A stretch of DNA of 64,000 nt from Thalassobius sp002708925. GTDB taxonomy: Bacteria > Pseudomonadota > Alphaproteobacteria > Rhodobacterales > Rhodobacteraceae. The stretch's first letter is position 1. The number at the start of each line of letters is the position of its first letter. Where the stretch lies: contig NZ_JBNAGJ010000001.1 of assembly GCF_049803795.1 (NCBI RefSeq), positions 1 to 64,000 on the forward strand, read 5' to 3'. Both the position numbers and the translations under genes were made by a program. The notes below the pieces were generated by a model. That model ran no database searches. It saw nothing but the letters and a program-made list of their open reading frames with translations, and was not told the origin of the DNA. Of this stretch, positions 50,271-59,566 are shown piece by piece.

Positions 50271-50905
50271 AGAAAGGCCCTCATGTGGAATGCGGAATGC
50301 TCGGGCAGCCGGCCAAACCGGGCGTTGACCGGGCAGGCGCGGCGGGCGGCGCAGCCTTGGGTCATGCACGCCTGCCCGGCGGGGGTGCTCAGGTGGGATT
50401 TGCAGGCGGGCACGTCATATTGCCCGTTCTCAAAGGCGTTCACAGGACAGGCCGTGGCGCAGGGGCGGGCGCAGGCGGCGCAGGGCGCATCGGGCAGGGG
50501 CGGCAGGGCGATCCGCTCGGGCAGGCCAAGTGCGCCGCGATAGGACACGAACAGCCCGGCCTGATCATGCACCAACAGTTGGATGGGCGAGGGCCAGGCG
50601 CGGCCGGACAGGGTGGCCCAGCGGAAAAAAGGAGCATGGGGCGGCCGGCCAAAGGGGAAAAAGGCCTTTGCGTTCAGCTGCTTGGCCCAAGCACCTATCA
50701 CGCGGGCAGACCAGCGGTCCATCGGGTCGGGCTGGCCGTCCCGGTATTCGGCACTGGCGGTAAAGGCGGGCCAGAAGCGGGGCTCGTCCGGGGCCAGCAG
50801 GATCAGCGTGCCCACGCCGGGCAGATCATCGGGGTGAAACGCCCCGCGCACGGCCAGGTGACGTGCGGGGGCGGCCTGGGTGATGGTGGCGTAGGTGGGG
50901 CTCAT
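50267..50905 (-). CDS. Small iron-sulfur (ferredoxin-like) protein, QueG-like C-terminus
   Basis: The 212-aa protein has a C-terminal cysteine set: C142, C145, C149, C153 (CxxCxxxCxxxCP) and C180, C185, C191 (ending ACPVNA), with C168 between. This fits a 4Fe-4S ferredoxin-type fold like that of epoxyqueuosine reductase QueG, but the cobalamin-binding part of QueG is not apparent. The start at 50905 overlaps the argB stop (ATGA). Function unknown; it may be a reductase or electron carrier. Confidence 0.7.
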   Translation of the reverse strand: MSPTYATITQAAPARHLAVRGAFHPDDLPGVGTLILLAPDEPRFWPAFTASAEYRDGQPDPMDRWSARVIGAWAKQLNAKAFFPFGRPPHAPFFRWATLSGRAWPSPIQLLVHDQAGLFVSYRGALGLPERIALPPLPDAPCAACARPCATACPVNAFENGQYDVPACKSHLSTPAGQACMTQGCAARRACPVNARFGRLPEHSAFHMRAFL

Positions 50906-51801
50906 TCCTCGTGCGTGGGTTTCACGCGCGGCGCGGTCGAGCGAATGATCGAGCCCGCCCCGTGTTCGGTGAACAGCTCGAGCAGGGTGGCATTGGGCAT
51001 CCGCCCGTCCAGAATGACCACCGCGCGCACGCCGCGCGACAGGGCGTCCAGCGCGGTTTCGGTCTTGGGGATCATGCCGCCGGCGATGGTGCCCTCGGCG
51101 ATCATCTCGCGGACCTGCTCGGGAGAAATCTGGGTCATCACCTCGCCATCGGCGCCTTTGACGCCGGGCACATCGGTCAGCAGCAGCAGGCGATCGGCCT
51201 GAAGCGCGCCCGCGATGGCGCCGGCAGCGGTGTCGCCGTTGACGTTGAAGGTTTCGCCATCTGCCGTGCCGGTGCCCACGGGGGCGATGACGGGGATGAT
51301 GCCCGCCGCGCACAGATCGTGGATCACCTGGACGTTCATCTCTACCGGACGACCGACAAAGCCCAATTCAGGGTCGTCGGCGACGCAGACCATCAGATCA
51401 TCGTCCTTACCCGAGATCCCGACGGCGCGGCCGCCTTCGTCGTTGATGGCCTGGACGATGCGCTTGTTCACCAGCCCGGCCAGCACCATTTCCACCACAT
51501 CGACCGTGGCCTTGTCGGTGACGCGTTTGCCGCGGACCCAATCGCTCTCGATCCCCAGCTTTTTCAGCATGTCATTGATCATCGGGCCGCCGCCATGCAC
51601 GACGACCGGGTTCACGCCAACCTGTCGCATCAGAACCATGTCGCGGGCGAAATCGGCCATGGCCTCGTCGTTGCCCATGGCGTTGCCGCCGAATTTGACG
51701 ACAACCACAGCGCCGGTGAAGCGTTGCAGGTAGGGCAGGGCCTCGGACAGGGTGCGGGCGGTGGCGATCCAATCGCGGTTCATGTTCTGCTTCTTCATCA
51801 T
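50902..51801 (-). CDS. argB: Acetylglutamate kinase
   Basis: The 299-aa product phosphorylates N-acetylglutamate, the second step of arginine synthesis. Motifs KFGGNAM, VVHGGGP and NVNGDTAAGAIA of the amino-acid kinase fold are present, and the length and N-terminal helix match arginine-sensitive ArgB. Three closely spaced ATGs (51801, 51798, 51783) leave the exact start open. It leads the argB, Fe-S protein, SixA gene string. Confidence 0.96.
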   Translation of the reverse strand: MMKKQNMNRDWIATARTLSEALPYLQRFTGAVVVVKFGGNAMGNDEAMADFARDMVLMRQVGVNPVVVHGGGPMINDMLKKLGIESDWVRGKRVTDKATVDVVEMVLAGLVNKRIVQAINDEGGRAVGISGKDDDLMVCVADDPELGFVGRPVEMNVQVIHDLCAAGIIPVIAPVGTGTADGETFNVNGDTAAGAIAGALQADRLLLLTDVPGVKGADGEVMTQISPEQVREMIAEGTIAGGMIPKTETALDALSRGVRAVVILDGRMPNATLLELFTEHGAGSIIRSTAPRVKPTHEE

Positions 51802-51915
51802 TTGCGTCCCGAAATTCGCCCTGTGTTAGCGGGGATTGGGCCGAGTTCCAAGTGCTACGTTGAAACTCTGGCGTGCGGTGCTAGGGTCTGGCCTATCCAA
51901 TTTGGGATTCTTACC

Positions 51916-52650
51916 ATGACAGATCGTCGAAAAACGCTTCTTCTGACCGGGGCCAGCCGCGGGATTGGCCATGCCACCGTGCGCCGGTTCAACAATGCCG
52001 GCTGGCGGGTGATCACTTGCTCGCGCGCGCCTTTTCCCAAGGAATGCCCCTGGGGCGGCGGCGCGGAAAATCACGTGCAGATCGACCTGGCCGATCCCAC
52101 GGATACGATTAACAAGGTCGAGGAAATTCGGGATCGGCTGGACGGGCGGCTGGATGCGCTGGTGAATAATGCCGGGATCTCGCCCAAGGGCCCGAACGGA
52201 GAGCGGCTGAACACGATTGACACCGACCTGATGACCTGGGGGCATGTGTTTCATGTGAACTTTTTCGCGTCGGTGGTGCTGGCGCGGGGGCTGCGCGAGG
52301 AATTGGCCGCCGCGCAGGGGGCCGTGGTGAATGTGACCTCGATCGCGGGGTATCGGGTGCATCCGTTCGCCGGGGCGGCCTATGCGACATCCAAGGCCGC
52401 GCTGAAGGCACTGACGCGGGAAATGGCCAATGATTTCGGCCCGATGGGGGTGCGGGTGAACGCGATTGCGCCCGGTGAGATCGAAACGGCGATCTTGTCT
52501 CCGGGGACGGATAAGCTGGCTGAGGAAATCCCGCTGCGCCGTCTGGGGCAGACCAGCGAGGTGGCCGATGCGATCTTTTTCCTGTGTACGGATGCGTCCT
52601 CGTATATTTCGGGGACGGAGATCGAGGTGAACGGCGGGCAGCACGTCTGA
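51916..52650 (+). CDS. SDR-family oxidoreductase
   Basis: The 244-aa short-chain dehydrogenase/reductase has TGASRGIG at residues 11-18, NNAG at 84-87, catalytic Ser142, Tyr156 and Lys160 (YATSK), and the C-terminal INGG-like VNGG. Cofactor NAD(P); substrate unknown. The ATG at 51916 is used; a much longer in-frame reading back over argB is a shadow. It diverges from argB and converges on engB. Confidence 0.88.
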   Translation: MTDRRKTLLLTGASRGIGHATVRRFNNAGWRVITCSRAPFPKECPWGGGAENHVQIDLADPTDTINKVEEIRDRLDGRLDALVNNAGISPKGPNGERLNTIDTDLMTWGHVFHVNFFASVVLARGLREELAAAQGAVVNVTSIAGYRVHPFAGAAYATSKAALKALTREMANDFGPMGVRVNAIAPGEIETAILSPGTDKLAEEIPLRRLGQTSEVADAIFFLCTDASSYISGTEIEVNGGQHV

Positions 52651-52707
52651 CGGCGTGATCCAACGGGCACGCCTGCGGCGTGGCACGATGCTTGACCCCC
52701 TCCCTGG

Positions 52708-52727
52708 CCCTCCCCTTCTGGGGAGGG
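52708..52727. other. GC-rich inverted repeat between convergent genes
   Basis: A perfect 8-bp repeat (CCCTCCCC with GGGGAGGG, TTCT loop) lies between the converging SDR and engB genes. It may act as a bidirectional terminator although no T run flanks it. Confidence 0.45.
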
Positions 52728-52749
52728 AAGCGTGCGGCGGCCGACCCTG

Positions 52750-53400
52750 TCAGATCAGCGTTGCGATGATGGCGCGCAGGGTGGCGATGCCGTCGCCCTT
52801 TTCCGAGGAGGTGAGGACGATTTCGGGGAAGGCGGCGGGGTGTTTGGACAGGCGTTCGCGCACCTGGGTCAGGACGCGATCACGATCTTTGGCTTTGACC
52901 TTGTCGGTTTTGGTGAGCACGCATTGGAAGGTGACGGCGGCGCTGTCCAGCAGGGACATGATTTCCTCGTCTACTTTCTTGATGCCGTGGCGGGCGTCGA
53001 TCAGGACGAAGGCGCGGCGCAGATTCTGGCGGCCCGAGAGGTACTGTTTCAGCAGTTTTTGCCACTTTTCCACGACGGCCACCGGCGCATTGGCGAAGCC
53101 ATAGCCGGGCAGGTCCACGAGGTAGTGGTCTGTGCCTGCGGTGAAGAAGTTGATCTCCTGGGTGCGACCAGGGGTGTTGGAGGCGCGGGCCAGCCCCTTG
53201 CGCCCTGTCAGCGCGTTGATAAGGCTGGATTTTCCTACGTTTGAGCGGCCGGCAAAGCAGACCTCGATCCGGTCGGCGGGGGGCAGGCCGTTCATGGCGA
53301 CGACACCCTTGAGGAACTCGGTCTCGCCGGCAAAGAGCAGGCGGCCTTTTTCGCGGGTGATGTCGTCGGGCTCTTCTGCCTGAGGGAAGGGGAGTTGCAT
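52750..53400 (-). CDS. engB: Ribosome biogenesis GTPase EngB (YsxC/YihA)
   Basis: The 216-aa GTPase has P-loop GRSNVGKS at residues 51-58, G3 DLPGYG at 96-101 and TKTDK in G4. EngB is needed for 50S assembly. Its start shares a base with the MOSC gene stop (TAATG). Confidence 0.95.
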   Translation of the reverse strand: MQLPFPQAEEPDDITREKGRLLFAGETEFLKGVVAMNGLPPADRIEVCFAGRSNVGKSSLINALTGRKGLARASNTPGRTQEINFFTAGTDHYLVDLPGYGFANAPVAVVEKWQKLLKQYLSGRQNLRRAFVLIDARHGIKKVDEEIMSLLDSAAVTFQCVLTKTDKVKAKDRDRVLTQVRERLSKHPAAFPEIVLTSSEKGDGIATLRAIIATLI

Positions 53401-54149
53401 TACAGAACCTCGATTGCGTCGTTGCGGGCGATGGGGCCGGATTGGGAGACCAGGGCGAAGACGCCGAAATCCTGGTGGTCATAGGCCCGGTTCAATGCGC
53501 CCAGTGTATCCACATCCGAGCGCCCCGTGTTCGGGTTGACGGTGGTGGCCTGGCAGCGGGTGATCCGCGCCACCACGCGCAATTGCGCCCCACCGATGCG
53601 GAGCGTCTTGCCGATCAGGTCAAATTCGTGGAAGGGGGGCCAGTCCTCGGCCCATAGATTGCCGCGGAACCTGTGGATGGACAGATCAGCGCCGCTGCGA
53701 TGGCTGAGCGCCCGCAGCGAACTAAGGCTGAGCAGCGACACAAACGGATCGGGCATATCGCCGAAGGGTTGATCGGGCAGGTGCACCACGCTGGCAGGGG
53801 CGGGGCGGGTGTCGGGCCAGAAAGGGCGGATCCAGTCGATCAGCTGATCGGCCTGGGCCAATGGGTCAAGCGTAACCGGCTGCGCTTGCGGATGGGTCAG
53901 CGTGACGGTGCCGGACTTTGTATCGGTCTGGGCGCGGATGGCCATCAGCGGATGCCCCGCCGCGCCGCGCACGAAATTGCGTTTCGAGGCCCACTGGGTC
54001 GGCTGCGCACCGAAACTGGCGGCTTCGTGCGCGATGGCCCAGTGCCGATCAAAGGGAAGAGCGCGCCCCTTTGTCAGGGACGCGCTTTCGATCTCCTCGT
54101 ACCCGACCGATTTGATCGGATGCCGAACGATATGTGCAAGACGGCTCAT
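53400..54149 (-). CDS. MOSC-domain protein
   Basis: The 249-aa protein has the MOSC beta-barrel N-terminal motif RLAHIVRHPIKSVGYEEI and the conserved C-terminal ITRCQATTVNPNTG, in which Cys is the family's sulfur-carrying/molybdenum-ligand residue. Substrate unknown; MOSC proteins transfer sulfur or reduce N-hydroxylated compounds. The gene order yidC-MOSC-engB with 4-nt and 1-nt overlaps is common in Rhodobacteraceae. Confidence 0.88.
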   Translation of the reverse strand: MSRLAHIVRHPIKSVGYEEIESASLTKGRALPFDRHWAIAHEAASFGAQPTQWASKRNFVRGAAGHPLMAIRAQTDTKSGTVTLTHPQAQPVTLDPLAQADQLIDWIRPFWPDTRPAPASVVHLPDQPFGDMPDPFVSLLSLSSLRALSHRSGADLSIHRFRGNLWAEDWPPFHEFDLIGKTLRIGGAQLRVVARITRCQATTVNPNTGRSDVDTLGALNRAYDHQDFGVFALVSQSGPIARNDAIEVL

Positions 54150-55936
54150 TTCTTTCGTTTGAAGCTGTTCTTGATATTGCCGAACACATCGGGTTTGTAC
54201 CCGTGGCTGCGCATGATCAGATACTGCTGCGTAAAGGTGATGGTGTTGTTGGTGATCCAGTACAGGACCAGACCGCTGGCAAAGCTGCCCAGCATGAACA
54301 TGAACACCCAGGGCATCCAGGCAAAGATCATCGCCTGGGTCGCATCGGTGGGGGCTGGGTTCAGTTTTTGCTGCAACCACATCGAGACCCCCAGCAGGAT
54401 CGGCAGGATGCCCAGGCTGACGATGGCAAAAACGCTGTCGGGGCCGGGGGTGGCATAGGGCAGCAGGCCAAACAGGTTCAGGATCGAGCTGGGATCCGGC
54501 GCGCTGAGGTCGGTAATCCAACCCAGCCAGGGCGCGTGGCGCAGTTCCAGCGTGACGAAAATCACCTTATAGAGCGAGAAAAAGATCGGAATCTGGATCA
54601 GGATCGGCAGACAACCCGAGGCGGGGTTCACCTTTTCCTTCTTGTACAGCTCCATCATGGCCTGCTGCAATTTGGCGCGGTCGTCGCCGGCATTTTGCTT
54701 CAGCTCTTCCATTTTGGGCTGCAATTCCTTCATCTTCGCCATCGAGGCGTAGGATTTATACGCCAGCGGGAAGACGACAGCCTTGATCACGATGGTCAGC
54801 GCGATGATCGACCAGCCCATGTTACCAATGAACCCGTGCAAGAAGTGCAGCGCCTGGAAGATCGGTTTGGTCAGGAAGAAGAACCAACCCCAGTCAATCG
54901 AATCCACGAATTTGGCGACGCCGGCCTTTTCATAGGCGCGGATTGCCTCCCATTCCTTGGCACCCGAAAACAGCTGCGTCCGGGCGGTGCCGGTCTGCCC
55001 CGGCGCGATGGTCTGGGTTGGCTGGACGGCTTCGGCCTGGAAAATATCGCGGCGTTCGTCATATTTGACTGCGGATTTGAACGGGGTGCCAGAAGACGGG
55101 ATCAGAGTCGACATCCAGTAATGATCGGTAAACCCGATCCAGCCGGTTTCGGCGACTTGGGTCACGTCGGCGCGGGCGCCCTCGCGGGCGTTAAAATCCA
55201 GATCCTCCAGATCAGAATAGCTGGTTTCCGTCAGCTCTCCATCGGCCATGCCGACGGTGCCCTCGTGCAGAATAAAGAATTTCTTGGCATTCGCAGGTTC
55301 GCCATGACGGGCCAGAATCCCATAAGGGGCCAGGCTGACCGCATTGGCGCCAGTGTTGGTGACGCTTTGTTCAATCGCGAACATGTAATCGGCATCAATG
55401 GAGATCACGCGATGGAAAACCTGCCCCTTGCCATTGTCCCAGTTCAGCGTGATGGGCGTGTCCGGCGTCAGCGCGCCAGTTCCGGCAATGGACCACAGCG
55501 TGTTCGGACCGGGTACATCCTCGGGCGAGAGCCCAGCGCCTGCGGCCCACCCGAACAGCGCGTAGTAGGCATTTTCACTTCCGATCGGAGACAGAACGGT
55601 CACGATGTCAGACTCAGGCTCTTGCGTTTCGTTGTAATCTTTCAGTGCAAGCTGGTCGATGCGCCCCCCCAGCAGTGAAATCGAGCCTTTGACACGCGGG
55701 GTTTCAATCGCAACGCGCGGCGCATCCGGGGCGGTCTCGGCTGGGGTTGCCTGCGCAGGGTCGGTGGCGGCGGCAACAGGTGCGGGGGCCGATGGGCTGG
55801 TCACTTCGGCCGCAGCAACAGGTGCGTTAGGATCCTCGGCGGGGGCCTCAGGCGGCGGGAAGAGGAGGAACCATACAAGGATGACGACAAAGCTGAGCGC
55901 TGTTGCCAAAATGATGTTCTTATTCTGATCGTCCAT
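54146..55936 (-). CDS. yidC: Membrane protein insertase YidC
   Basis: The 596-aa Oxa1-family insertase has an N-terminal membrane helix (about residues 8-25), an Ala/Pro-rich linker, the large periplasmic P1 domain to about residue 340, and the conserved five-helix core. The core contains GWSIIALTIVIKAVVFPLAY and QIPIFFSLYKV. The C-terminal tail is basic (NSFKRKK). It works with SecY or alone. Transcribed with the MOSC protein and engB. Confidence 0.96.
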   Translation of the reverse strand: MDDQNKNIILATALSFVVILVWFLLFPPPEAPAEDPNAPVAAAEVTSPSAPAPVAAATDPAQATPAETAPDAPRVAIETPRVKGSISLLGGRIDQLALKDYNETQEPESDIVTVLSPIGSENAYYALFGWAAGAGLSPEDVPGPNTLWSIAGTGALTPDTPITLNWDNGKGQVFHRVISIDADYMFAIEQSVTNTGANAVSLAPYGILARHGEPANAKKFFILHEGTVGMADGELTETSYSDLEDLDFNAREGARADVTQVAETGWIGFTDHYWMSTLIPSSGTPFKSAVKYDERRDIFQAEAVQPTQTIAPGQTGTARTQLFSGAKEWEAIRAYEKAGVAKFVDSIDWGWFFFLTKPIFQALHFLHGFIGNMGWSIIALTIVIKAVVFPLAYKSYASMAKMKELQPKMEELKQNAGDDRAKLQQAMMELYKKEKVNPASGCLPILIQIPIFFSLYKVIFVTLELRHAPWLGWITDLSAPDPSSILNLFGLLPYATPGPDSVFAIVSLGILPILLGVSMWLQQKLNPAPTDATQAMIFAWMPWVFMFMLGSFASGLVLYWITNNTITFTQQYLIMRSHGYKPDVFGNIKNSFKRKK

Positions 55937-56043
55937 CGGGATCCTAGCCTGTCCTGGTGAAGTACAGGCCGGTTCAACAGAGTGCTGCCCAAAAGGTCAA
56001 GTGGAATCCCGGTTTTCCCCTGGGGATGTGGCTATTTGCGGGG

Positions 56044-57567
56044 TCAGATTTGTTTGCGGCCGATCAAAGGTGGCTCTTTGACCTTGGCTTCATGCGCGCG
56101 AATCCAGTCCAGGGTTTGTTCAAAAGGCATCGGCCTGGCGATGCCAAACCCCTGGACATGGCCGCACCCCAATTGAGCCAGCAGCGCGTGCTCGCCAGCG
56201 GTTTCCACACCTTCGGCCAAGGTTTCCAGTCCAAGGCGTTCGGCCATGGAAAGGATCGCGGTTACCATGCGCTGCTGTTCCGGATCACGGTCCACCTTCA
56301 TGACAAATGAGCGGTCAATTTTGATCCGCTGCACGGCAAATCTGCGAATCGATGAAATGGACGCGTGCCCTGTGCCAAAATCGTCCAGATCAATAGAACA
56401 GCCCATGGCGGAAAGCGCATTGATATTGCGAGCAATAACATCATCCGGGGATGCGGCCACCACCGTTTCCAGCACCTCAACGGCCAAGCGATCGGGGGCA
56501 AGCTCGTATTTGTCCAGCTCCCACCGGATTTTCTCTATGAGTTTGGGGTTTCGCAGCTCGGCCTCGGCAAAATTGACACCGACCATGGGCACATGGGCAT
56601 CCGCCAAATCCCACTCGGTCAAGGCCGCAAGCGAACGGGACAGCATGACCTCGCCCAAGCGTTCCAGCATGCCATTGTTTTCCAGAACGGGCAGGAAATC
56701 GCCGGGGGGGATGATGCCTTGTTCCGGATGGACCCATCGGGCAAGCGCTTCAAACCCCGTGATGCGGCCTGTGTCGGTTGAAATCTGCGGCTGAAACCAG
56801 GGATGGATCTGACCATTCTCAAGCGCCCGCGCGGCTTGATCGGCCAGGGTGGATCCCGTCAGGCGCTGTGATTTCATACCTTCCGTCCAGGCGCGGATGG
56901 CGGACGGGGCATTCGCGCGTGCGTCATCCAGGGCGGCCATGGTGTTTTTCAGCATCTTCATACCGTTACGATGCGCATTCTGCTGGCTTAGGCTGAAACC
57001 GATCGAGCAAGAGATGTATACGCTAGTTGCATCCATCGAGATCGGCTCTTCGATTGCGGCTTGCAGGCGCCGCGAGAGCTGAATCGCCGCCTCCAGATCC
57101 AGAAGACGCACCGGGGACAGGATGACAGCCACAACATCGTCCTCGACCCGAAGCACAAGATCACCATGCCGCAATGTCGCGCTGATCCGGTCAGAGACAC
57201 GCTCGATCACGCGATCTGTAGCGCTATGCCCGTATCGGTCCAGCAACTCGTCAAAGTCATCCAGGGCGACCAGAAAACAGCCAAATGCCTTCTGATGCTG
57301 ATGCGCGTCCTGCAAGCGGCTTTCCAGAATCACATCCGGAGAGGGCAATTCTTCGGTGGGTTGGGGGCGGGCAAACTGCCCAAATCCACCCGCCAGCGCG
57401 TAGAGCACGGGAAACCCCAGTGAAATCCCCAGCAGGTACCCCTCGCCCCCAATCCAATAGGCCCCCAGCACCGCTGCCGGCAGAAATGCCAGAATATGCG
57501 GGCCGGTGACGGCATAGCGCAGTTTTGTCCGCAAAAGGGACAGAGCCGGCAGGCGGGAATGCGACAT
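56044..57567 (-). CDS. Cyclic di-GMP phosphodiesterase with degenerate GGDEF domain
   Basis: The 507-aa protein has two N-terminal membrane helices (about residues 22-62), a GGDEF-like domain and an EAL domain. The cyclase signature is replaced by RVEDD at residues 140-144, so synthesis is unlikely. The EAL domain keeps FEALARW (Glu273), NFAEAEL, EVLET, DDFGTGHAS, KIDRSFV, ETLAEGVET and VQGFG, the metal- and substrate-binding set, so c-di-GMP hydrolysis is expected. It sits between yidC and ttcA with gaps on both sides, as a separate unit. Confidence 0.9.
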   Translation of the reverse strand: MSHSRLPALSLLRTKLRYAVTGPHILAFLPAAVLGAYWIGGEGYLLGISLGFPVLYALAGGFGQFARPQPTEELPSPDVILESRLQDAHQHQKAFGCFLVALDDFDELLDRYGHSATDRVIERVSDRISATLRHGDLVLRVEDDVVAVILSPVRLLDLEAAIQLSRRLQAAIEEPISMDATSVYISCSIGFSLSQQNAHRNGMKMLKNTMAALDDARANAPSAIRAWTEGMKSQRLTGSTLADQAARALENGQIHPWFQPQISTDTGRITGFEALARWVHPEQGIIPPGDFLPVLENNGMLERLGEVMLSRSLAALTEWDLADAHVPMVGVNFAEAELRNPKLIEKIRWELDKYELAPDRLAVEVLETVVAASPDDVIARNINALSAMGCSIDLDDFGTGHASISSIRRFAVQRIKIDRSFVMKVDRDPEQQRMVTAILSMAERLGLETLAEGVETAGEHALLAQLGCGHVQGFGIARPMPFEQTLDWIRAHEAKVKEPPLIGRKQI

Positions 57568-57625
57568 GTGGGGCCTCTCTTTCCAGGTTCACCGGAAAGC
57601 TAGGCCGCCGAGTCTCAATGCACTC

Positions 57626-58501
57626 TTAACGCAGCTGTGGAATTTCGGTGTCTATTTGCTGAAAATTGTTCGCACCCAGGGCCAGCCCCGCGAAGTCGAA
57701 CAGCCCCGGATCCAGCATATGAGAGGGCCGGATATTGGTCAGCGCGCGGAACATCACCTGACGGCGGCCGGGAGAGTTTTTCTCCCATTTATCAATGATT
57801 TGCTTGACCTGCTGGCGTTGTAGACCGTCCTGCGATCCGCACAGATCGCACGGAATGATCGGATAGTTCATCAGACGGGCGAATTTCTCGCAATCGGCCT
57901 CGGCAACATGTGCGAGCGGTCGGTATACGAACAGGTCTTTTTCTTCGTTCACCAGCTTGGGCGGCATGGTGGCCAGACGCCCTCCGTGGAACAGATTCAT
58001 AAAGAAAGTTTCCAAAATGTCGTCCCGGTGGTGGCCCAGAACAACTGCGGAACATCCCTCTTCGCGGGCGATTCGGTACAGATTGCCCCGGCGCAGGCGC
58101 GAACACAGCGCGCAATAGGTCCGGCCCTGGGGCACCTTATCCATCACAACCGAGTAGGTGTCCTGATACTCGATCCGGTGCGGAACGCCCATTTTTTCCA
58201 GAAATTCGGGCAGCACTGTGGCCGGAAAGCCCGGCTGACCCTGATCCAGATTGCAGGCCAGCAGTTCGACCGGCAGCAGGCCGCGCCATTTCAGCTCGTG
58301 CAGGACGGCCAGCAGGGTATAGCTGTCCTTCCCGCCGGACAGGCAGACCAGCCATTTGGAGCCCGGTTCGATCATGCCGTATTGCTCGATCGCCTCGCGG
58401 GTGTTGCGGACGATCCGCTTGCGCAGCTTCTTGAAATCGGCCGATTTGGGCGCACCGTGAAACAGCGGGTGGATGTCGTCTGCGTCGTCCAGCATGGTCA
58501 T
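57626..58501 (-). CDS. ttcA: tRNA 2-thiocytidine synthetase TtcA
   Basis: The 291-aa product thiolates cytidine 32 of tRNA. It has the PP-loop SGGKDS at residues 55-60 and two CxxC pairs (YCALCSR and CDLCGS) that hold the Fe-S cluster. Overlaps yidD by 4 nt. Confidence 0.93.
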   Translation of the reverse strand: MTMLDDADDIHPLFHGAPKSADFKKLRKRIVRNTREAIEQYGMIEPGSKWLVCLSGGKDSYTLLAVLHELKWRGLLPVELLACNLDQGQPGFPATVLPEFLEKMGVPHRIEYQDTYSVVMDKVPQGRTYCALCSRLRRGNLYRIAREEGCSAVVLGHHRDDILETFFMNLFHGGRLATMPPKLVNEEKDLFVYRPLAHVAEADCEKFARLMNYPIIPCDLCGSQDGLQRQQVKQIIDKWEKNSPGRRQVMFRALTNIRPSHMLDPGLFDFAGLALGANNFQQIDTEIPQLR

Positions 58502-58734
58502 TTCTTCTCTTTGGGGGCAGGAACCGGGTCATAGCCATCGCTGCCCAGCGGGTGACAGCGCCCGATGCGGCGGATCGTCAGCCAGCTGCCCCGGAGCGCG
58601 CCGTGTTTTTCCAGCGCCTCCAGCGCATAGGCGCTGCATGTGGGCTGATAACGGCAATTATGCCCGACCCAGGGGCTGAAGATCAGCCGATACGCCCGAA
58701 CGGGCAGGGCGACGATATGGGCAAGCGGTGTCAT
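58498..58734 (-). CDS. yidD: Membrane protein insertion efficiency factor YidD
   Basis: The 78-aa product has the conserved block CRYQPTCSAYALEAL and the C-terminal GSDGYDPVP. YidD is an inner-face membrane-associated factor that assists YidC. Overlaps rnpA and ttcA by 4 nt each. Confidence 0.95.
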   Translation of the reverse strand: MTPLAHIVALPVRAYRLIFSPWVGHNCRYQPTCSAYALEALEKHGALRGSWLTIRRIGRCHPLGSDGYDPVPAPKEKK

Positions 58735-59147
58735 GCGCGATCCTGATGCAGCTTCTTCAGCGCATAGATAAGGTCGGCTTGCAGATCCTCAAAGGGGCGC
58801 TGGGCGGTCATTCCCGCGCGTCCGATCAGCACATAGTCCCATCCGGCGCGGCCGTGGGTGGGCAGCAGCATCCGGGCGACCTCGCGCAATCTGCGTTTGG
58901 CGCGGTTGCGGGCCACGGCATTGCCGACCTTCTTGGAACAGGTAAAGCCCACGCGGATTCCCTGCGCGGGCTCGTCAGCGCGCCGTTTGCGCGCCTGAAC
59001 CATCATGCCGCGGGTGCCCTGCCGCCGCGCCTTGGACGCGCGCAGGAAATCCGAGCGGTTTTTCAGAACCTCAAGACAAACGGAAACCGCCGGGGGCGCA
59101 TCCCCAGGGCTGGCACTGCCATCCATAGGGGCCTCCGGCGGTGTCAT
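58731..59147 (-). CDS. rnpA: Ribonuclease P protein component
   Basis: The 138-aa protein is the cofactor of RNase P RNA in tRNA 5' maturation. The conserved RNR motif is seen in KVGNAVARNRAKRRLREV. An N-terminal Pro/Ala-rich extension of about 25 residues precedes the core. The ATG at 59147 is 20 nt after rpmH; a longer frame to 59336 would read through rpmH. Confidence 0.93.
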   Translation of the reverse strand: MTPPEAPMDGSASPGDAPPAVSVCLEVLKNRSDFLRASKARRQGTRGMMVQARKRRADEPAQGIRVGFTCSKKVGNAVARNRAKRRLREVARMLLPTHGRAGWDYVLIGRAGMTAQRPFEDLQADLIYALKKLHQDRA

Positions 59148-59167
59148 GTCCGTCAGGTCGGCTAAGC

Positions 59168-59302
59168 TTAGGCGCTCAGCGACTTGCGGCCGCGTGCGCG
59201 GCGTGCGTTCAGGATCTTGCGACCGGCTTTGGTGGCCATGCGGGCGCGGAATCCGTGGCGGCGCTTGCGAACCAGGTTCGAGGGCTGGTAGGTGCGTTTC
59301 AT
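59168..59302 (-). CDS. rpmH: 50S ribosomal protein L34
   Basis: The 44-aa product reads [19 protein letters not shown] at its start, then continues through [17 protein letters not shown] to KSLSA, the invariant L34 pattern. It heads the rpmH-rnpA-yidD-ttcA string. A consensus promoter lies 70 bp upstream. Confidence 0.98.
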
Positions 59303-59371
59303 CGCTCCGTCTCCAAATCATCTGGGGGCTGGACAAGCGGATTCGCCCGGCCCGTGGTATCCGAAGCCCGT

Positions 59372-59400
59372 CCTATAGGGGGAGGCCCGGACTATGTCAA
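59372..59400 (-). promoter_or_regulatory. Strong promoter of rpmH-rnpA
   Basis: On the minus strand, TTGACA (59400-59395), 17 bp, TATAGG (59377-59372). Transcription would start near 59365, about 63 nt before rpmH. Confidence 0.75.
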
Positions 59401-59566
59401 ATCCCTGATCGGGGTTTTGCAACAAAAATATGGCTCTTTTCGGGGCAAATGTTTCAAGCCCCCGCAAAACCCGTGAAAACGCGGCGTTAGAAGTCACCGC
59501 CGATCAACCCGGCGTGATCCCCCTATCATCTGGCGCGTCCTGCCCGCATTTTGGCTGCAACCGAGA

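Noticed and set aside
50911..51915. In-frame upstream extension of the SDR gene across argB.
   Set aside because: The extension is antisense to argB and not conserved in composition; the SDR fold starts properly at 51916 with TGASRGIG near residue 11.
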